Positions 7,780 through 17,915 of a stretch of DNA of 64,000 nt are shown here, piece after piece. Position 1 is the first letter of the stretch; every line of letters starts with the position of its first letter. Where the stretch lies: NCBI GenBank assembly GCA_963975935.1, contig CAXBIQ010000009.1, positions 74,433 to 138,432 of the forward strand, given 5' to 3'. Source of the DNA: Planktosalinus sp963975935 (lineage in GTDB: Bacteria > Bacteroidota > Bacteroidia > Flavobacteriales > Flavobacteriaceae). The translations under genes were made by a program, and so were the position numbers. The notes under the pieces were generated by a model, which saw only the letters and a program-made list of their open reading frames with translations, was not told the origin of the DNA and made no database searches.

Positions 7780-10563
7780 ATGAGAATAGGTTTTTTTATT
7801 TTTTTTTTACTACTCACAGCTACTGTACAATCACAAATAAAACCCTTTGAAATTACCGGACAAATAGTTGCCAATGACACGGGTGAGCCACTGGAATCTG
7901 CCACGGTCTACCTGGAGAGGGAAAGAGACAGCACTTTAAACACCTATACCATTTCTGATAAGAATGGAAATTTTATACTTTCCGGAAGAACGTATGAAAA
8001 TGAATTGAGTTTGTTTGTCTCATATGTAGGCTATGCTCCGCATAAAGAAGTTATTGCCATCAGTTCCGAAAAAATACAACTCGATGCACCCGTTGCATTG
8101 CAATTAGATTCCAATTCGCTTGATGAAATTGTTATACGCTCTGTAGCTCCCATAACCATTAAAAAAGATACTTTGGAATTTAATGCCGCTTCTTTTAAAA
8201 CAAGGGCAGGTGCAACCGTTGAAGACTTGTTGAAAGAACTGCCCGGTGTTGACGTGGACCTTGAAGGAAATATCACGGTAAACGGAAAACCTGTAAACAA
8301 GCTTTTAGTCAATGGAAAACCCTTTTTTGGTGATGACCCAACTATTGCTACCCGCAATCTCACTAAAGAGATGATCGAAAAAGTACAAGTGATGGATACC
8401 AAGACCGATGCAGAAGCCTTTACAGATGAAGAAGGCGACCAGGAAAATAAAACGGTCAACTTGACCATTAGTGAGGAAAAAAACAAAGGCACTTTTGGTC
8501 GTGTATCAGCCGGTGGAGGTACCGATGAGCGTTTTGAATATGCTGGAATCGTAAACCGGTTTGACGGTGACAGGCGGCTCAGCGTCCTTGGTGGCGGGAA
8601 TAATACTAATTCGCCGGGATTTAGTTTTGGGGAAATACAAAAAATGTTTGGTGGCGGAAGTATGGTTATGATGAACTCCTCAGGAGGATTTCAAATCGAT
8701 GATAGGGCCTTTGGGTTTGGTAAAGGAATCGTTAATTCCAGGAATGCCGGTGCAAGCTATGCAGATGCCTATGGAGAAAAAATGGACCTTTCTGCAGATT
8801 ATTTTTATTCTGAAGCAAATTCAACAGATGATGAGATTATAGAGAGGGAAAATATCTTTCCTGACACGCGCTTCTTTACAAACTCTACTGCATCCACAAG
8901 GCAAAATAACGATTTGCACAGTTCCAATTTAAAGTTTGATGTGAAAATAGACTCAACCTTTTTAATAAATATAAAGCCTTCTATAAGCTACGCAACAACA
9001 GAAAGTTTTAGAATGCGGGACGAAGTCACTCTTACTGAAAATGGAGAAATAACCAACCAAAGCACGCTGGATAACAGAACCAATTCAACTTCCAAAGTTT
9101 TCAAAAATGCGCTGGATGTTACAAAACGTTTTGGGGACAGAGGAGCTTCTTTAGCTATCAATATAAATAATGAATGGAATGACCTGGAGGGAAATGATTT
9201 CCTTAATTCAGAAACGTTTTTTACGGGAGATCCTTTAAATGACGAAATCAGAAATCAGTTAACAGACAGGAACCAGACTTTCAACAGCTTTTTTGGTTCT
9301 GTTAGGTACAACATCCCGATAGTGTCAAAAGAAGTCTTTATTGATTTGAGGTACAGTTATCGCGCCGACACGCGAAAAAGTTTGCGCAGCACCTTTGACT
9401 TCAATGAAAACACTCAGGAATATGATGACTTTAATGCTTCATTGAGCACAGACTTTATTTTTAAGAACAACCGTAGTACCCCCGCAATTGGCCTTACGTT
9501 AAGAAAAGAAGCTTACACCTTTAGTGTGAGCAGCTCCTATATGAGCAGGGTTCTGGAAACCACCGATAAACTGCGACCCGGGTTGAGTGCCAAACAAGAG
9601 TTTGAAGCGCTGGAATACAACACATTTTTCAACTACAGATTTTCACCTCAAAAGTCGGTTTACTTTAATTACAGCCTCAATAATTCACCCCCTACTTTAG
9701 AACAGCTTCAGCCTTTTGAAGATGTTTCTGATCCGCTTAATACAATCTTAGGTAATCCTGATTTGGAACCTATCAATACGCACAGGGCTTATGTAAGCTA
9801 CAATAACTATGATTTCCAAAAGGGGACGGGTGTGAATTTTTACTCTAACTTTTCTATCGTAAAAAATCAAGTAACACCCATTATCTTCTTTGATGAAAAT
9901 TTAAAAAGAACCACGACATATACGAATGTTAACGGCAATTATAACGGGTATTTAGGAGGAAATTACAGCAAATCAATTAAGCTCGATACCATCCATACCC
10001 TTAAGGTTGATGGAGGTATGTGGGGTAATTTAACAAATGCGATTAATTTCAACAATGATGAGAAGTTTGCATCCAGATTCATTAGCCTTACACCCAGTAT
10101 AGGGTTTACATACACATGGAAAGACGTTTTGGAAATAAGGCCGAGATATGGACTTAGCTTTAACAGAAACGAATATGATATTGATATTTTTGAAGAAGAA
10201 GAATTTATAAGCCATAACCTAAGGTTGCAAACAGCTACTTTTTTACCCAAAAATCTGGAGTGGCGCAACGACATAAATTACAATTACAACCCAAACGTGG
10301 CAGTCGGTTTTCAGAGAAGTTCGTGGTTCTGGAACAGTACGCTGGCATATACCATATTAAATGACCGGGGCATCATTACAGTCAAAGCCTACGATATCTT
10401 AAACCAAAATACAAATGCCAGGCGTTCTGTTAGCCAAAATTATATACAAGACGTCCAAAGCACCGTGCTTCAACAGTATTTTATGGTAAGCTTTAGCTGG
10501 AAATTCAATACATTGGGCAAGAAAGGCGAAACCCAAAGTGGTAATCCTTTCTTCTTTTTCTAG
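7780..10563 (+). CDS. Outer-membrane beta-barrel protein, TonB-receptor-like
   Basis: 927 residues. A signal peptide (cleavage near VQSQ) is followed by a carboxypeptidase-regulatory-like domain at about 24-110 (ITGQIVANDTGEPLESATVYL... SYVGYAPHKEV). A plug-like region follows at about 125-215, containing VEDLLKELPGVDVDLEGNITVNGKPV. The remainder is a large barrel rich in alternating aromatic and polar residues, ending near FSWKFN, and the last residues are phenylalanine (PFFFF). This matches the outer-membrane beta-barrel family related to TonB-dependent receptors but lacking a recognisable TonB box. The substrate is unknown, and no SusD-like partner lies nearby. It is convergent with the S9 peptidase gene. 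Confidence 0.88.
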   Translation: MRIGFFIFFLLLTATVQSQIKPFEITGQIVANDTGEPLESATVYLERERDSTLNTYTISDKNGNFILSGRTYENELSLFVSYVGYAPHKEVIAISSEKIQLDAPVALQLDSNSLDEIVIRSVAPITIKKDTLEFNAASFKTRAGATVEDLLKELPGVDVDLEGNITVNGKPVNKLLVNGKPFFGDDPTIATRNLTKEMIEKVQVMDTKTDAEAFTDEEGDQENKTVNLTISEEKNKGTFGRVSAGGGTDERFEYAGIVNRFDGDRRLSVLGGGNNTNSPGFSFGEIQKMFGGGSMVMMNSSGGFQIDDRAFGFGKGIVNSRNAGASYADAYGEKMDLSADYFYSEANSTDDEIIERENIFPDTRFFTNSTASTRQNNDLHSSNLKFDVKIDSTFLINIKPSISYATTESFRMRDEVTLTENGEITNQSTLDNRTNSTSKVFKNALDVTKRFGDRGASLAININNEWNDLEGNDFLNSETFFTGDPLNDEIRNQLTDRNQTFNSFFGSVRYNIPIVSKEVFIDLRYSYRADTRKSLRSTFDFNENTQEYDDFNASLSTDFIFKNNRSTPAIGLTLRKEAYTFSVSSSYMSRVLETTDKLRPGLSAKQEFEALEYNTFFNYRFSPQKSVYFNYSLNNSPPTLEQLQPFEDVSDPLNTILGNPDLEPINTHRAYVSYNNYDFQKGTGVNFYSNFSIVKNQVTPIIFFDENLKRTTTYTNVNGNYNGYLGGNYSKSIKLDTIHTLKVDGGMWGNLTNAINFNNDEKFASRFISLTPSIGFTYTWKDVLEIRPRYGLSFNRNEYDIDIFEEEEFISHNLRLQTATFLPKNLEWRNDINYNYNPNVAVGFQRSSWFWNSTLAYTILNDRGIITVKAYDILNQNTNARRSVSQNYIQDVQSTVLQQYFMVSFSWKFNTLGKKGETQSGNPFFFF

Positions 10564-10620
10564 CAGAAAACCATTTGAAAAAACTCCTTCAGAAACTTAA
10601 AAGATGAGGTGTCACCAAAT

Positions 10621-12663
10621 TTATTGATGCTTGTCAAACCATCCCACAATATAACCCACCTGCCTGATTAAATTTGAGGGCCTGGCCGTGATACCGTGAC
10701 TTGCCTCAGGGATGCGTACCAACATGGCTTCTTTGCCCTGTATCTTCAACGCATTGTAGTATTGTTCAGATTCGCTCATGGGGGTTCTGTAATCATTTTC
10801 CCCGCAAATAATCATTGCCGGGGTATTTACGTTTCCAACCAGAGAAATGGGCGAATGATCCAAATACTGATCAGGATCTTCCCAGGGTTTTTTGTTGAAC
10901 CAGTATTGATAGTATATGGATCCACCGTCTGACGTCAAAGCAAAACTATACCAGTTGATTACGGGTTTGCTGACCACGGCTGCGGCAAACCGGTCTGTTT
11001 TTCCTATGCTCCAGCTGGTGAGCACACCGCCACCACTGCCCCCGGTGATGTACAGCCTGTCTGTGTTGATAAAACCTTTTGCAATGACGGCGTCAATACC
11101 ACTCATCAAATCGTCATAATCTTCACTGGGGTAATTGTTGTTGATATAAGCGGCAAATTCTTCTCCATAACTGGTGCTTCCACGCGGATTGGTATATAAA
11201 ACCACATAGCCCTGTGTGGCCATTAGCTGGAGCTCCGGGGTGAAATGCGGACCATAACTAAGATACGGGCCACCGTGTATCTCAAGGATTAAAGGATATT
11301 TTTTTGAGGCATCAAAATCGGGGGGGTAGATAATCCAGCCCTGAACCTGTTTGTTATCATAAGAAGATTTAAACCAGATTTCTTCTACTTCACCTATTTT
11401 CTTGCTGATTAAAAAGTTGTCATTTAATGTAGTGATTCTTTTCGCTTCTGTTTTGGAAGGATATTTTCCCACGGCTAGTTCTGCAGGACGGGAAGTGCTT
11501 GCTTGTGTAAACACATAATTCCCATTTTCTGCTATTGAAAATGAACCTGAACTGTAGGGTCTCCCATAGCTTTCGCTACCTATGTCTGATGTTATGTTGG
11601 TGATGGTTCCGTTAAGTTTCATGGAAGCTAAAACCCCTTTACCATGCTTGTTGTATTTCACAAAAAGGCTCTTGCTGTCCATTGCCCACTCATAGTCATC
11701 CAAATGCAGATCGAGTGTGTGTTTGATTTCGGTAATTTGAGACCCGTCAGGGTTCATATGGAATATTTTTGATAATTGATAGCCCACAAACTTATCCTCA
11801 TAGTGTGAGAAAAGAACCTTTTTGCCGTCTGGTGAAACTTTGGGGTTTTGATAGGGCCCTTTGCCCGTGGTTATTTTAGCAATACTGTTTGTGAGCGTAT
11901 TTACCTTATAAAGGTGTGAATTGTTTGGCTTGAGCTCAGCATTTTCTTCGCGGTTGGCCGAAACAATGATGGTTTTCCCATCAGGCATCCAGCTGAAAGC
12001 GGAATGGTTGAAGTCTCCAAAGGTAATTTGCCTGGCAGCACCTCCATTGGCACTTACCACAAAAAGATGCCTGAAACCTGCTTCCACAAAACCAAAATTC
12101 CCGTCAGACCTGTAGTTTACTTTGTCGATAACTTTAGCCGGCTTTGCCCATTCAGCGCCTTGAGGTGGGGCTGGAAATTTGCCAATTTTGGGTTCTTCTG
12201 AAGGAACAAACATCGTAAACGCGATCTGGTTTCCATCTGGTGACCAGTTGAGGTTTCCGGGTGATTTTGTCAGATTGGTTATGGATGCCGTTTGACCGGT
12301 TTCCATCCATCGCACAAAAATTTGTGAACTTCCTTCTTCAGCACTCACATAGGCTATTTTTTTTCCATCAGGAGACCATTTTGCATTGCTGTAATTTTGT
12401 TTTCCGGAGGTGAGTGGCATTTCTGATGTTCCCTCAAAATCAATCAACCACAGGTTTGTGAATTTTTTATCGGTTTTGATATCAAATTGGTTTCTGAGAT
12501 ATACAATTTGGCTGCCGTCCGGTGAAATTTCCGGTTGGGCGGCATATTGCATTTCAAAAACGTCCAGATAGTCAAAAGGTGTTTTGTTTTGGGAAGAGAG
12601 GGTAAAACTGCTTAAAAAAATAATACAAATCAATCCCATGCATTTTGTAAAAAGTGCTTTCAT
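10621..12663 (-). CDS. S9 family prolyl oligopeptidase-type peptidase
   Basis: 680 residues with a signal peptide (to about 25). Residues about 35-420 contain repeated PD40/WD-like propeller motifs of the form SPDGxxIxY or SPDGKKIAYVS. The C-terminal alpha/beta hydrolase has the nucleophile motif GGSGGG with Ser543, an Asp in CGENDYRTP and a His in PEASHG. Such enzymes cut short peptides, often dipeptides after Pro or Ala, in the periplasm. Length is typical for the acylaminoacyl-peptidase/DPP-like branch. Exact specificity cannot be read from the sequence. It is a single gene, with 84 nt to the merR start side. Confidence 0.93.
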   Translation of the reverse strand: MKALFTKCMGLICIIFLSSFTLSSQNKTPFDYLDVFEMQYAAQPEISPDGSQIVYLRNQFDIKTDKKFTNLWLIDFEGTSEMPLTSGKQNYSNAKWSPDGKKIAYVSAEEGSSQIFVRWMETGQTASITNLTKSPGNLNWSPDGNQIAFTMFVPSEEPKIGKFPAPPQGAEWAKPAKVIDKVNYRSDGNFGFVEAGFRHLFVVSANGGAARQITFGDFNHSAFSWMPDGKTIIVSANREENAELKPNNSHLYKVNTLTNSIAKITTGKGPYQNPKVSPDGKKVLFSHYEDKFVGYQLSKIFHMNPDGSQITEIKHTLDLHLDDYEWAMDSKSLFVKYNKHGKGVLASMKLNGTITNITSDIGSESYGRPYSSGSFSIAENGNYVFTQASTSRPAELAVGKYPSKTEAKRITTLNDNFLISKKIGEVEEIWFKSSYDNKQVQGWIIYPPDFDASKKYPLILEIHGGPYLSYGPHFTPELQLMATQGYVVLYTNPRGSTSYGEEFAAYINNNYPSEDYDDLMSGIDAVIAKGFINTDRLYITGGSGGGVLTSWSIGKTDRFAAAVVSKPVINWYSFALTSDGGSIYYQYWFNKKPWEDPDQYLDHSPISLVGNVNTPAMIICGENDYRTPMSESEQYYNALKIQGKEAMLVRIPEASHGITARPSNLIRQVGYIVGWFDKHQ

Positions 12664-12747
12664 GATGTGAAAAAATGATTGGTTTAATTGCTAACAAGGT
12701 ACTAAAAAAAGGAATGTAAACAGAAGCGGACTTTCTAGAAATGATTT

Positions 12748-13077
12748 TTAAAGGCCATCTTTTATTTTGAGCAATTCAGCCTTTACATTTTCCAGCTTTC
12801 TGATAATTTCAAAATTATCAAGTGTTTTTTTCTTGTTTTCCTTTAGATGCACTTTTGCACCTTCAAGGGTGAAACAACGTTCCTTGACAAGATAAAAGAT
12901 GAGCTCCAGGTTTTTGATATCATCAGGAGTGAATTTTCGGTTGCCTTTTGCATTTTTTTTTGGCTTAAGCACATCAAATTCCTTTTCCCAAAACCGAATG
13001 AGGGAAGTATTCACATCAAATGCACGGGCTACTTCGCCAATGCTGTAATACCGCTTTTCAGGAAGTGTAACTTTCAT
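12748..13077 (-). CDS. MerR-family transcriptional regulator
   Basis: 109 residues. The N-terminal winged helix-turn-helix is clear at about 7-70: YYSIGEVARAFDVNTSLIRFWEKEFDVLKPKKNAKGNRKF followed by FTPDDIKNLELI. A short C-terminal helix follows, with no large sensor domain. This small MerR type is widespread in Bacteroidota; its ligand is unknown and it has no cysteine pattern for metals. It lies 74 nt downstream of the M23 peptidase gene on the same strand and is probably co-transcribed with it. A hairpin repeat sits 6 nt before its start codon. Confidence 0.9.
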   Translation of the reverse strand: MKVTLPEKRYYSIGEVARAFDVNTSLIRFWEKEFDVLKPKKNAKGNRKFTPDDIKNLELIFYLVKERCFTLEGAKVHLKENKKKTLDNFEIIRKLENVKAELLKIKDGL

Positions 13078-13083
13078 AGTCAG

Positions 13084-13101
13084 CTTCCGTCAAAGCGGAA
13101 G
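13084..13101. repeat. Short palindrome at the merR start
   Basis: CTTCCG (13084-13089), 6-nt loop, CGGAAG (13096-13101), followed on the plus strand by seven T. It resembles the arms of the CCGC/GCGG palindromes in the paa operon. It covers the region just before the merR ATG, where a ribosome would bind. Confidence 0.5.
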
Positions 13102-13151
13102 TTTTTTTAATAGGTATTTGTAATCCTTAATAAATTGAAAATATCAAATCA

Positions 13152-14129
13152 TTAATCCAGAGACTGGTTTTCCTGTTGTGATTTTCTCAATAATATCTCA
13201 AACTCCTCTGCAGTTAAGTTGCCATAGTAGAAATTGATGGGGTTTATGCGTTCTCCATCCTTAAAAACTTCATAGTGTAAGTGCGGTGCCTGTGATCGCC
13301 CTGTGCTTCCCACAAAACCAATAATGTCACCACGTTTCACTTGCTGTCCAACCCTAATGTTATATTTATGTAAATGTGCATAAAGCGTTTCATAGCCAAA
13401 ACCATGATCAATAACGATATGGTTTCCATAGCCGGTTGCAGTATTGTCTGCTCTTCTAACTTTTCCGTCACCTGTAGCGTAAACGGGCGTGCCCCGCGGT
13501 GCTGTAAAATCCATTCCATAATGAAATTTTCGTGCTTTTGTAAAAGGGTCTGTGCGCCATCCATAACCGGATGCCATTCTTGAAAGATCTTCATTTGCCA
13601 CAGGTTGTATGGCCGGGATGGAGGCCAGTAGATTTTCCTTTTCTCCCGCCAAAACCGTAATTTCATCAAGTGACCGTGATTGGACTGCAAGCTGTTTTGT
13701 CAAGATATCCATACGTCGGTTTGTAGATACAATGAGTCGTGAATTATCAAAGCCTTCAAAATCCTTATACCGGTTTACACCACCAAATCCTGCTGTGCGT
13801 TGTTCTTCAGGAATGGGTTCTGCCTCAAAATACAAGCGGTAAATATTGTCATCCCTTTCGGCGATATCGCCAAGAACTTCTTCCACCTCACTCATTTTTC
13901 GGTTTAAAAGTTCAAATTGAAGTTCCATATTGGCAAGTTCCCTGCTCAGGACTTTTTCCCGGGGAGTTTCAAGGGCAGGGATGCTCAGGTAAATAAGCAA
14001 TAAGATAAAACCGCTTAAAACCATACCCAATATATAAACCGCAATCAGGCCAAGTCGTCTGCCTTTTTTTCTTTCAATTCTTCTGTATGAAAGCGTCTCG
14101 CTATCGTAATAATATTTAACCTTTGACAT
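13152..14129 (-). CDS. M23 family zinc metallopeptidase, membrane-anchored
   Basis: 325 residues. A basic cytoplasmic start is followed by one membrane segment at about 27-49, then a helical, probably coiled-coil stretch at 55-95, and a C-terminal LytM/M23 domain. The zinc and catalytic residues are visible: His203 and Asp207 (HYGMD), His252 and His254 (AHLH) and His283/His285 (PHLHYE). It is therefore likely an active peptidoglycan endopeptidase in the periplasm, with a role in cell-wall growth or division. The gene is divergent from alaS, and the alaS -33 element overlaps its first codons. The merR gene follows 74 nt downstream. Confidence 0.93.
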   Translation of the reverse strand: MSKVKYYYDSETLSYRRIERKKGRRLGLIAVYILGMVLSGFILLLIYLSIPALETPREKVLSRELANMELQFELLNRKMSEVEEVLGDIAERDDNIYRLYFEAEPIPEEQRTAGFGGVNRYKDFEGFDNSRLIVSTNRRMDILTKQLAVQSRSLDEITVLAGEKENLLASIPAIQPVANEDLSRMASGYGWRTDPFTKARKFHYGMDFTAPRGTPVYATGDGKVRRADNTATGYGNHIVIDHGFGYETLYAHLHKYNIRVGQQVKRGDIIGFVGSTGRSQAPHLHYEVFKDGERINPINFYYGNLTAEEFEILLRKSQQENQSLD

Positions 14130-14151
14130 AAGTTAAAATGTTCTATTTTTG
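14122..14151 (+). promoter_or_regulatory. Promoter of alaS
   Basis: TTTG at 14122-14125, 18 nt, then TATTTTTG at 14144-14151: both Bacteroidota promoter elements at near-ideal spacing. It lies about 103 nt before the alaS ATG, so a long 5' leader is predicted. The -33 part lies inside the start of the divergent M23 gene. Confidence 0.6.
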
Positions 14152-14254
14152 CATCTTAATACAGATGAATAGTGTATAAATTTCACTATCCTTAACGAAC
14201 AAAGATAAAAAAAGTTTTACACCCGCTTATATATTAATTTTCCTTTAGCAATTT

Positions 14255-16867
14255 ATGAAGTCACAAGAGATACGATCACAATTTTTAGAATTCTTTAAAT
14301 CAAAACAACACACCATCGTGCCCTCTGCTCCCATGGTCATCAAAGATGATCCCACCTTGATGTTTACCAATGCGGGCATGAATCAGTTCAAGGAGTATTT
14401 TTTGGGGAATTCAGTTCCTAAAAACAATCGTATTACCGACACACAAAAATGCCTTCGCGTTTCCGGGAAACACAACGATCTGGAAGAAGTGGGGAAAGAT
14501 ACCTATCATCACACTATGTTTGAAATGCTGGGCAACTGGAGCTTTGGCGATTACTTTAAGAAAGAAGCCATACAGTGGGCTTGGGAGCTGCTTACTGAAG
14601 TCTACAAAATTGATAAAGACAGCCTCTATGTGTCCGTTTTTGAAGGTAGTCAGGATGATGATAAACTCGAGTTGGACACTGAAGCCTTGGATCTATGGAA
14701 AGCTATTGTCCCGGAAGAGCGCATCATTTACGGAAACAAAAAAGACAACTTTTGGGAAATGGGAGATCAGGGACCCTGCGGGCCGTGCTCTGAAATACAT
14801 GTGGACATTCGCTCCGCAGAAGAAAAAGCAAAAATCCCCGGAAGGGATCTCGTGAATAATGACCACCCTCATGTGATAGAAATCTGGAACCTGGTCTTTA
14901 TGCAGTACAACAGGAAAGCAAACGGCTCCCTTGAAAAACTTCCGGCAAAACATGTGGATACCGGTATGGGCTTTGAACGTCTGTGTATGGTTTTGCAAGG
15001 GGTTAAATCAAATTATGACACCGATGTTTTTACGCCCCTCATTCAAAGAATTGAAACGGTTACCGGTTCTGTTTATGGAAAAAATGAAGAAACTGATATT
15101 GCCATTCGTGTGATTGCTGACCACGTCAGGGCAGTGGCTTTTGCCATAACCGATGGTCAGTTACCGGGCAATAACGGTGCAGGATATGTTATCAGAAGGA
15201 TTTTACGACGTGCCATCAGGTATGGTTTTACATTCTTGAATGCCAAAGAACCTTTTATTTACCAACTTGCCGAGACCTTAAGCAAACAAATGGGCGATGC
15301 TTTTCCCGAACTTGTTTCCCAAAAAGCATTGGTTGCCAATGTCATTAAAGAAGAAGAAGCTTCTTTTTTACGCACGCTGGATCAGGGTTTGCAATTGCTG
15401 GAAGACGTGATTGCACAATCAAAAGATAAGACCGTTTCGGGTGAAAAAGCTTTTGAGCTCTATGACACCTTTGGTTTTCCCATAGATTTAACCGCCCTTA
15501 TTTTAAGTGAACGGGGTTATACACTTGATGAAACAGGTTTTAACGCGGAGTTGCAAAAACAAAAAGACCGCTCGCGTGCTGCTTCGGAAGTAGCAACTGA
15601 TGACTGGACAATTTTGAAAGATTCTGACAAAGAGCCTTTTGTGGGCTATGACAAAACCGAAAACGAAGTAAAAATAACCCGTTACCGGAAAGTTGATTCC
15701 AAAAAAGAAGGCCAGCTTTATCAAATTGTCCTTGACAGCACCCCTTTTTACCCTGAAGGCGGTGGTCAGGTGGGTGATCAGGGAAAACTCATTTCTGAGA
15801 ATGAGAGTATTGCCATACTGGATACCAAAAAAGAAAACAACCTTATTCTACATTTTACCAAGAAAATGCCGAAAGATGTTCAGGCAACTTTCACGGCAGA
15901 AGTTGATACCACTTTACAGAAAAAGACTTCCAAAAACCATACGGCAACTCATTTATTACATCAGGCATTGCGCAGTATTCTGGGAACACACGTCGAGCAA
16001 AAAGGCTCTTTGGTAGGTCCGCGTTATTTGCGCTTTGACTTTTCTCATTTTTCAAAACTCACGCAGGAAGAATTGCAGCGGGTAGAAGCTTTTGTCAATG
16101 AACGCATAGAAGAGCAGCTACCCCTCGAAGAAAAAAGAAATATCTCATACAATCAAGCACTCGAAGAAGGTGCTATTGCGCTCTTTGGCGAAAAATATGG
16201 CGACACGGTGCGTGCTGTTAAATTTGGTGATAGTATGGAATTGTGTGGAGGCATTCATGTAAAAAATACAGCTAATATCTGGCATTTTAAAATTACATCA
16301 GAAGGAGCGGTTGCATCAGGCATTCGCAGGATAGAGGCCATTACCGGTGAAGCTGTCAAAGATTATTTTGCAGATCAGGTAACCAAAATCACTGAAATCA
16401 GTGAAATATTGAAGAATCCGCAGGATGTGATAAAAGCAGTTAATTCGCTTCAGGAAGAAAACAGTGATTTGAAGAAACAAATTGAGCAGTTGCTGAAAGA
16501 CAAAGCCAAAGCCCTTAAAGGCGAACTACAGACTAAACTTCAGGAAATCAATGGCGTGCAGTTTTTGGCCAGGCAAGTGGATTTGGATGCCAGTAGTTTA
16601 AAGGATTTAGCATATGATCTTGGTGCGCATTCAAATAACCTGTTCTTGTTACTGGCAACAGTTCAAAATGAAAAGCCAATGCTAACATGCTATATCTCCA
16701 AAGAACTCGTCGCTGAAAGGAACCTCAACGCGGGCCAGGTGGTACGTGAATTGGGCAAATACATTCAGGGCGGCGGTGGTGGACAACCGTTTTTTGCTAC
16801 TGCAGGAGGAAAGAATTCCGCAGGGATTGCTGAAGCTCTTGAGAAAGCTAAAGCCTATATTAAATAG
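14255..16867 (+). CDS. alaS: Alanyl-tRNA synthetase
   Basis: 870 residues, a full-length class II synthetase that charges tRNA-Ala. The N-terminal catalytic core begins SQEIRSQFLEFFKSKQHTIVPS with TNAGMNQFK (motif 2 region). The editing domain shows the zinc-binding HTATHLLH (about 562-569) and CGGIHV. A coiled stretch and the C-terminal DHHA1 domain follow (GGGGGQPFFATAGGK). All parts are present and in the usual order. The ATG is supported by alignment to the family N-terminus. Confidence 0.98.
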   Translation: MKSQEIRSQFLEFFKSKQHTIVPSAPMVIKDDPTLMFTNAGMNQFKEYFLGNSVPKNNRITDTQKCLRVSGKHNDLEEVGKDTYHHTMFEMLGNWSFGDYFKKEAIQWAWELLTEVYKIDKDSLYVSVFEGSQDDDKLELDTEALDLWKAIVPEERIIYGNKKDNFWEMGDQGPCGPCSEIHVDIRSAEEKAKIPGRDLVNNDHPHVIEIWNLVFMQYNRKANGSLEKLPAKHVDTGMGFERLCMVLQGVKSNYDTDVFTPLIQRIETVTGSVYGKNEETDIAIRVIADHVRAVAFAITDGQLPGNNGAGYVIRRILRRAIRYGFTFLNAKEPFIYQLAETLSKQMGDAFPELVSQKALVANVIKEEEASFLRTLDQGLQLLEDVIAQSKDKTVSGEKAFELYDTFGFPIDLTALILSERGYTLDETGFNAELQKQKDRSRAASEVATDDWTILKDSDKEPFVGYDKTENEVKITRYRKVDSKKEGQLYQIVLDSTPFYPEGGGQVGDQGKLISENESIAILDTKKENNLILHFTKKMPKDVQATFTAEVDTTLQKKTSKNHTATHLLHQALRSILGTHVEQKGSLVGPRYLRFDFSHFSKLTQEELQRVEAFVNERIEEQLPLEEKRNISYNQALEEGAIALFGEKYGDTVRAVKFGDSMELCGGIHVKNTANIWHFKITSEGAVASGIRRIEAITGEAVKDYFADQVTKITEISEILKNPQDVIKAVNSLQEENSDLKKQIEQLLKDKAKALKGELQTKLQEINGVQFLARQVDLDASSLKDLAYDLGAHSNNLFLLLATVQNEKPMLTCYISKELVAERNLNAGQVVRELGKYIQGGGGGQPFFATAGGKNSAGIAEALEKAKAYIK

Positions 16868-16922
16868 AGAAACCCTGAATGGGTTAAGTGAGAATGCCTG
16901 CGGAAAAATAGTAATATAAAAA

Positions 16923-16946
16923 CCTTTGCGTCTGCGTCTTTGTGAG
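16923..16946. repeat. Fragment of a dispersed CTTTGCGTC repeat
   Basis: The text CTTTGCGTCTGCGTCTTTG matches one arm of the inverted repeat at 42235-42289. It lies between alaS and the next gene and would be misread as coding if an upstream TTG start (16926) were used. Confidence 0.5.
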
Positions 16947-16952
16947 AAAAAA

Positions 16953-17915
16953 ATGGAACTGATAACAAAAATACCTATATCAAAAAGTAATCATCCACTT
17001 GATTACAATTCAAGAATCGTGTCTTTTGGCTCTTGTTTTGTCGAGAATATGGGAGGGAAATTTGAGTATTATAAGTTTCAAAATATCACAAATCCTTTCG
17101 GGATTCTTTTTCAACCCTTGGCTATTGAGAAGCTGATTGCCTTCGCTATAAGTGAAAAAGAGTTTACAACAAATGACGTTTTCTTTCACAATGAGCGCTG
17201 GCATTGTTTTGACGCGCATTCGGCTCTGAGCCATCCCCAAAAGGAAGTTTTGTTGAAAAACCTGAACAATGTGCTACAACTTACTTCACAAAACCTTAAA
17301 CAAGCCACACATTGTATTATTACGCTTGGGACAGCCTGGGTCTATCAACATAAAACAAGCGGTGAACTTGTGGCCAATTGTCATAAAGTACCACAAAAGG
17401 AATTTGAAAAACGATTGCTTACGGTTGACGAGATTGAAAAGAGCTTGAAAAATATCATTGGAAGCGTGAGAAAATTGAATCCGGATTGCTCCTTGATTTT
17501 CACCATTTCACCCGTGCGTCACCTCAAAGACGGCTTTACGGAAAACCAGGTTAGCAAATCCCATTTGATTAGTGCTCTCTATAAAACCCGAAACGCTGAA
17601 GAATTTAAGCAGGATTTATACTATTTTCCTTCATATGAAATCGTGATGGATGAGTTGCGCGATTACCGGTTTTATGCACCTGATATGATCCATCCCAACC
17701 CAACAGCCATCGATTATATCTGGAATCGTTTTTCTGAATATTGTATATCAGAAGAGGCATTCCTGGTGATGAAAGAGGTGGGTGGGATTCAAAAAGGTAT
17801 GGCACATAAACCGTTCAATCCGGACAGTGAAAGTCACATCAGTTTTTTAAATGACCTTCAGGAAAAAATTCAATCCCTCCAAAAACGCTTTTCCCATATA
17901 GATTTTTATAAATAG
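16953..17915 (+). CDS. GSCFA domain-containing protein
   Basis: 320 residues. The family signature is clear near the start: SFGSCFVENMGGKFEYYKF then NPFGILFQP. Further GDSL/SGNH-like blocks follow: TLGTAWVY, TISPVRHLKDG and APDMIHPNPTAIDYIW, where Asp and His of DMIHPN may form part of a hydrolase centre. GSCFA proteins are found in Bacteroidota and proteobacteria; a hydrolase or esterase role is suspected, not proven. ATG at 16953 is preferred because the preceding in-frame bases belong to a dispersed repeat. The stop codon lies inside the operator-like palindrome at 17911-17930. Confidence 0.88.
   Translation: MELITKIPISKSNHPLDYNSRIVSFGSCFVENMGGKFEYYKFQNITNPFGILFQPLAIEKLIAFAISEKEFTTNDVFFHNERWHCFDAHSALSHPQKEVLLKNLNNVLQLTSQNLKQATHCIITLGTAWVYQHKTSGELVANCHKVPQKEFEKRLLTVDEIEKSLKNIIGSVRKLNPDCSLIFTISPVRHLKDGFTENQVSKSHLISALYKTRNAEEFKQDLYYFPSYEIVMDELRDYRFYAPDMIHPNPTAIDYIWNRFSEYCISEEAFLVMKEVGGIQKGMAHKPFNPDSESHISFLNDLQEKIQSLQKRFSHIDFYK

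Noticed and set aside
8031..8492. Minus-strand open frame of 153 codons inside the outer-membrane barrel gene
   Set aside because: Lies wholly antisense to a well-supported protein and has no recognisable domain or promoter.
16926..16952. TTG start giving nine extra N-terminal residues on the GSCFA protein
   Set aside because: The bases belong to a dispersed CTTTGCGTC repeat and the ATG at 16953 begins the conserved protein.
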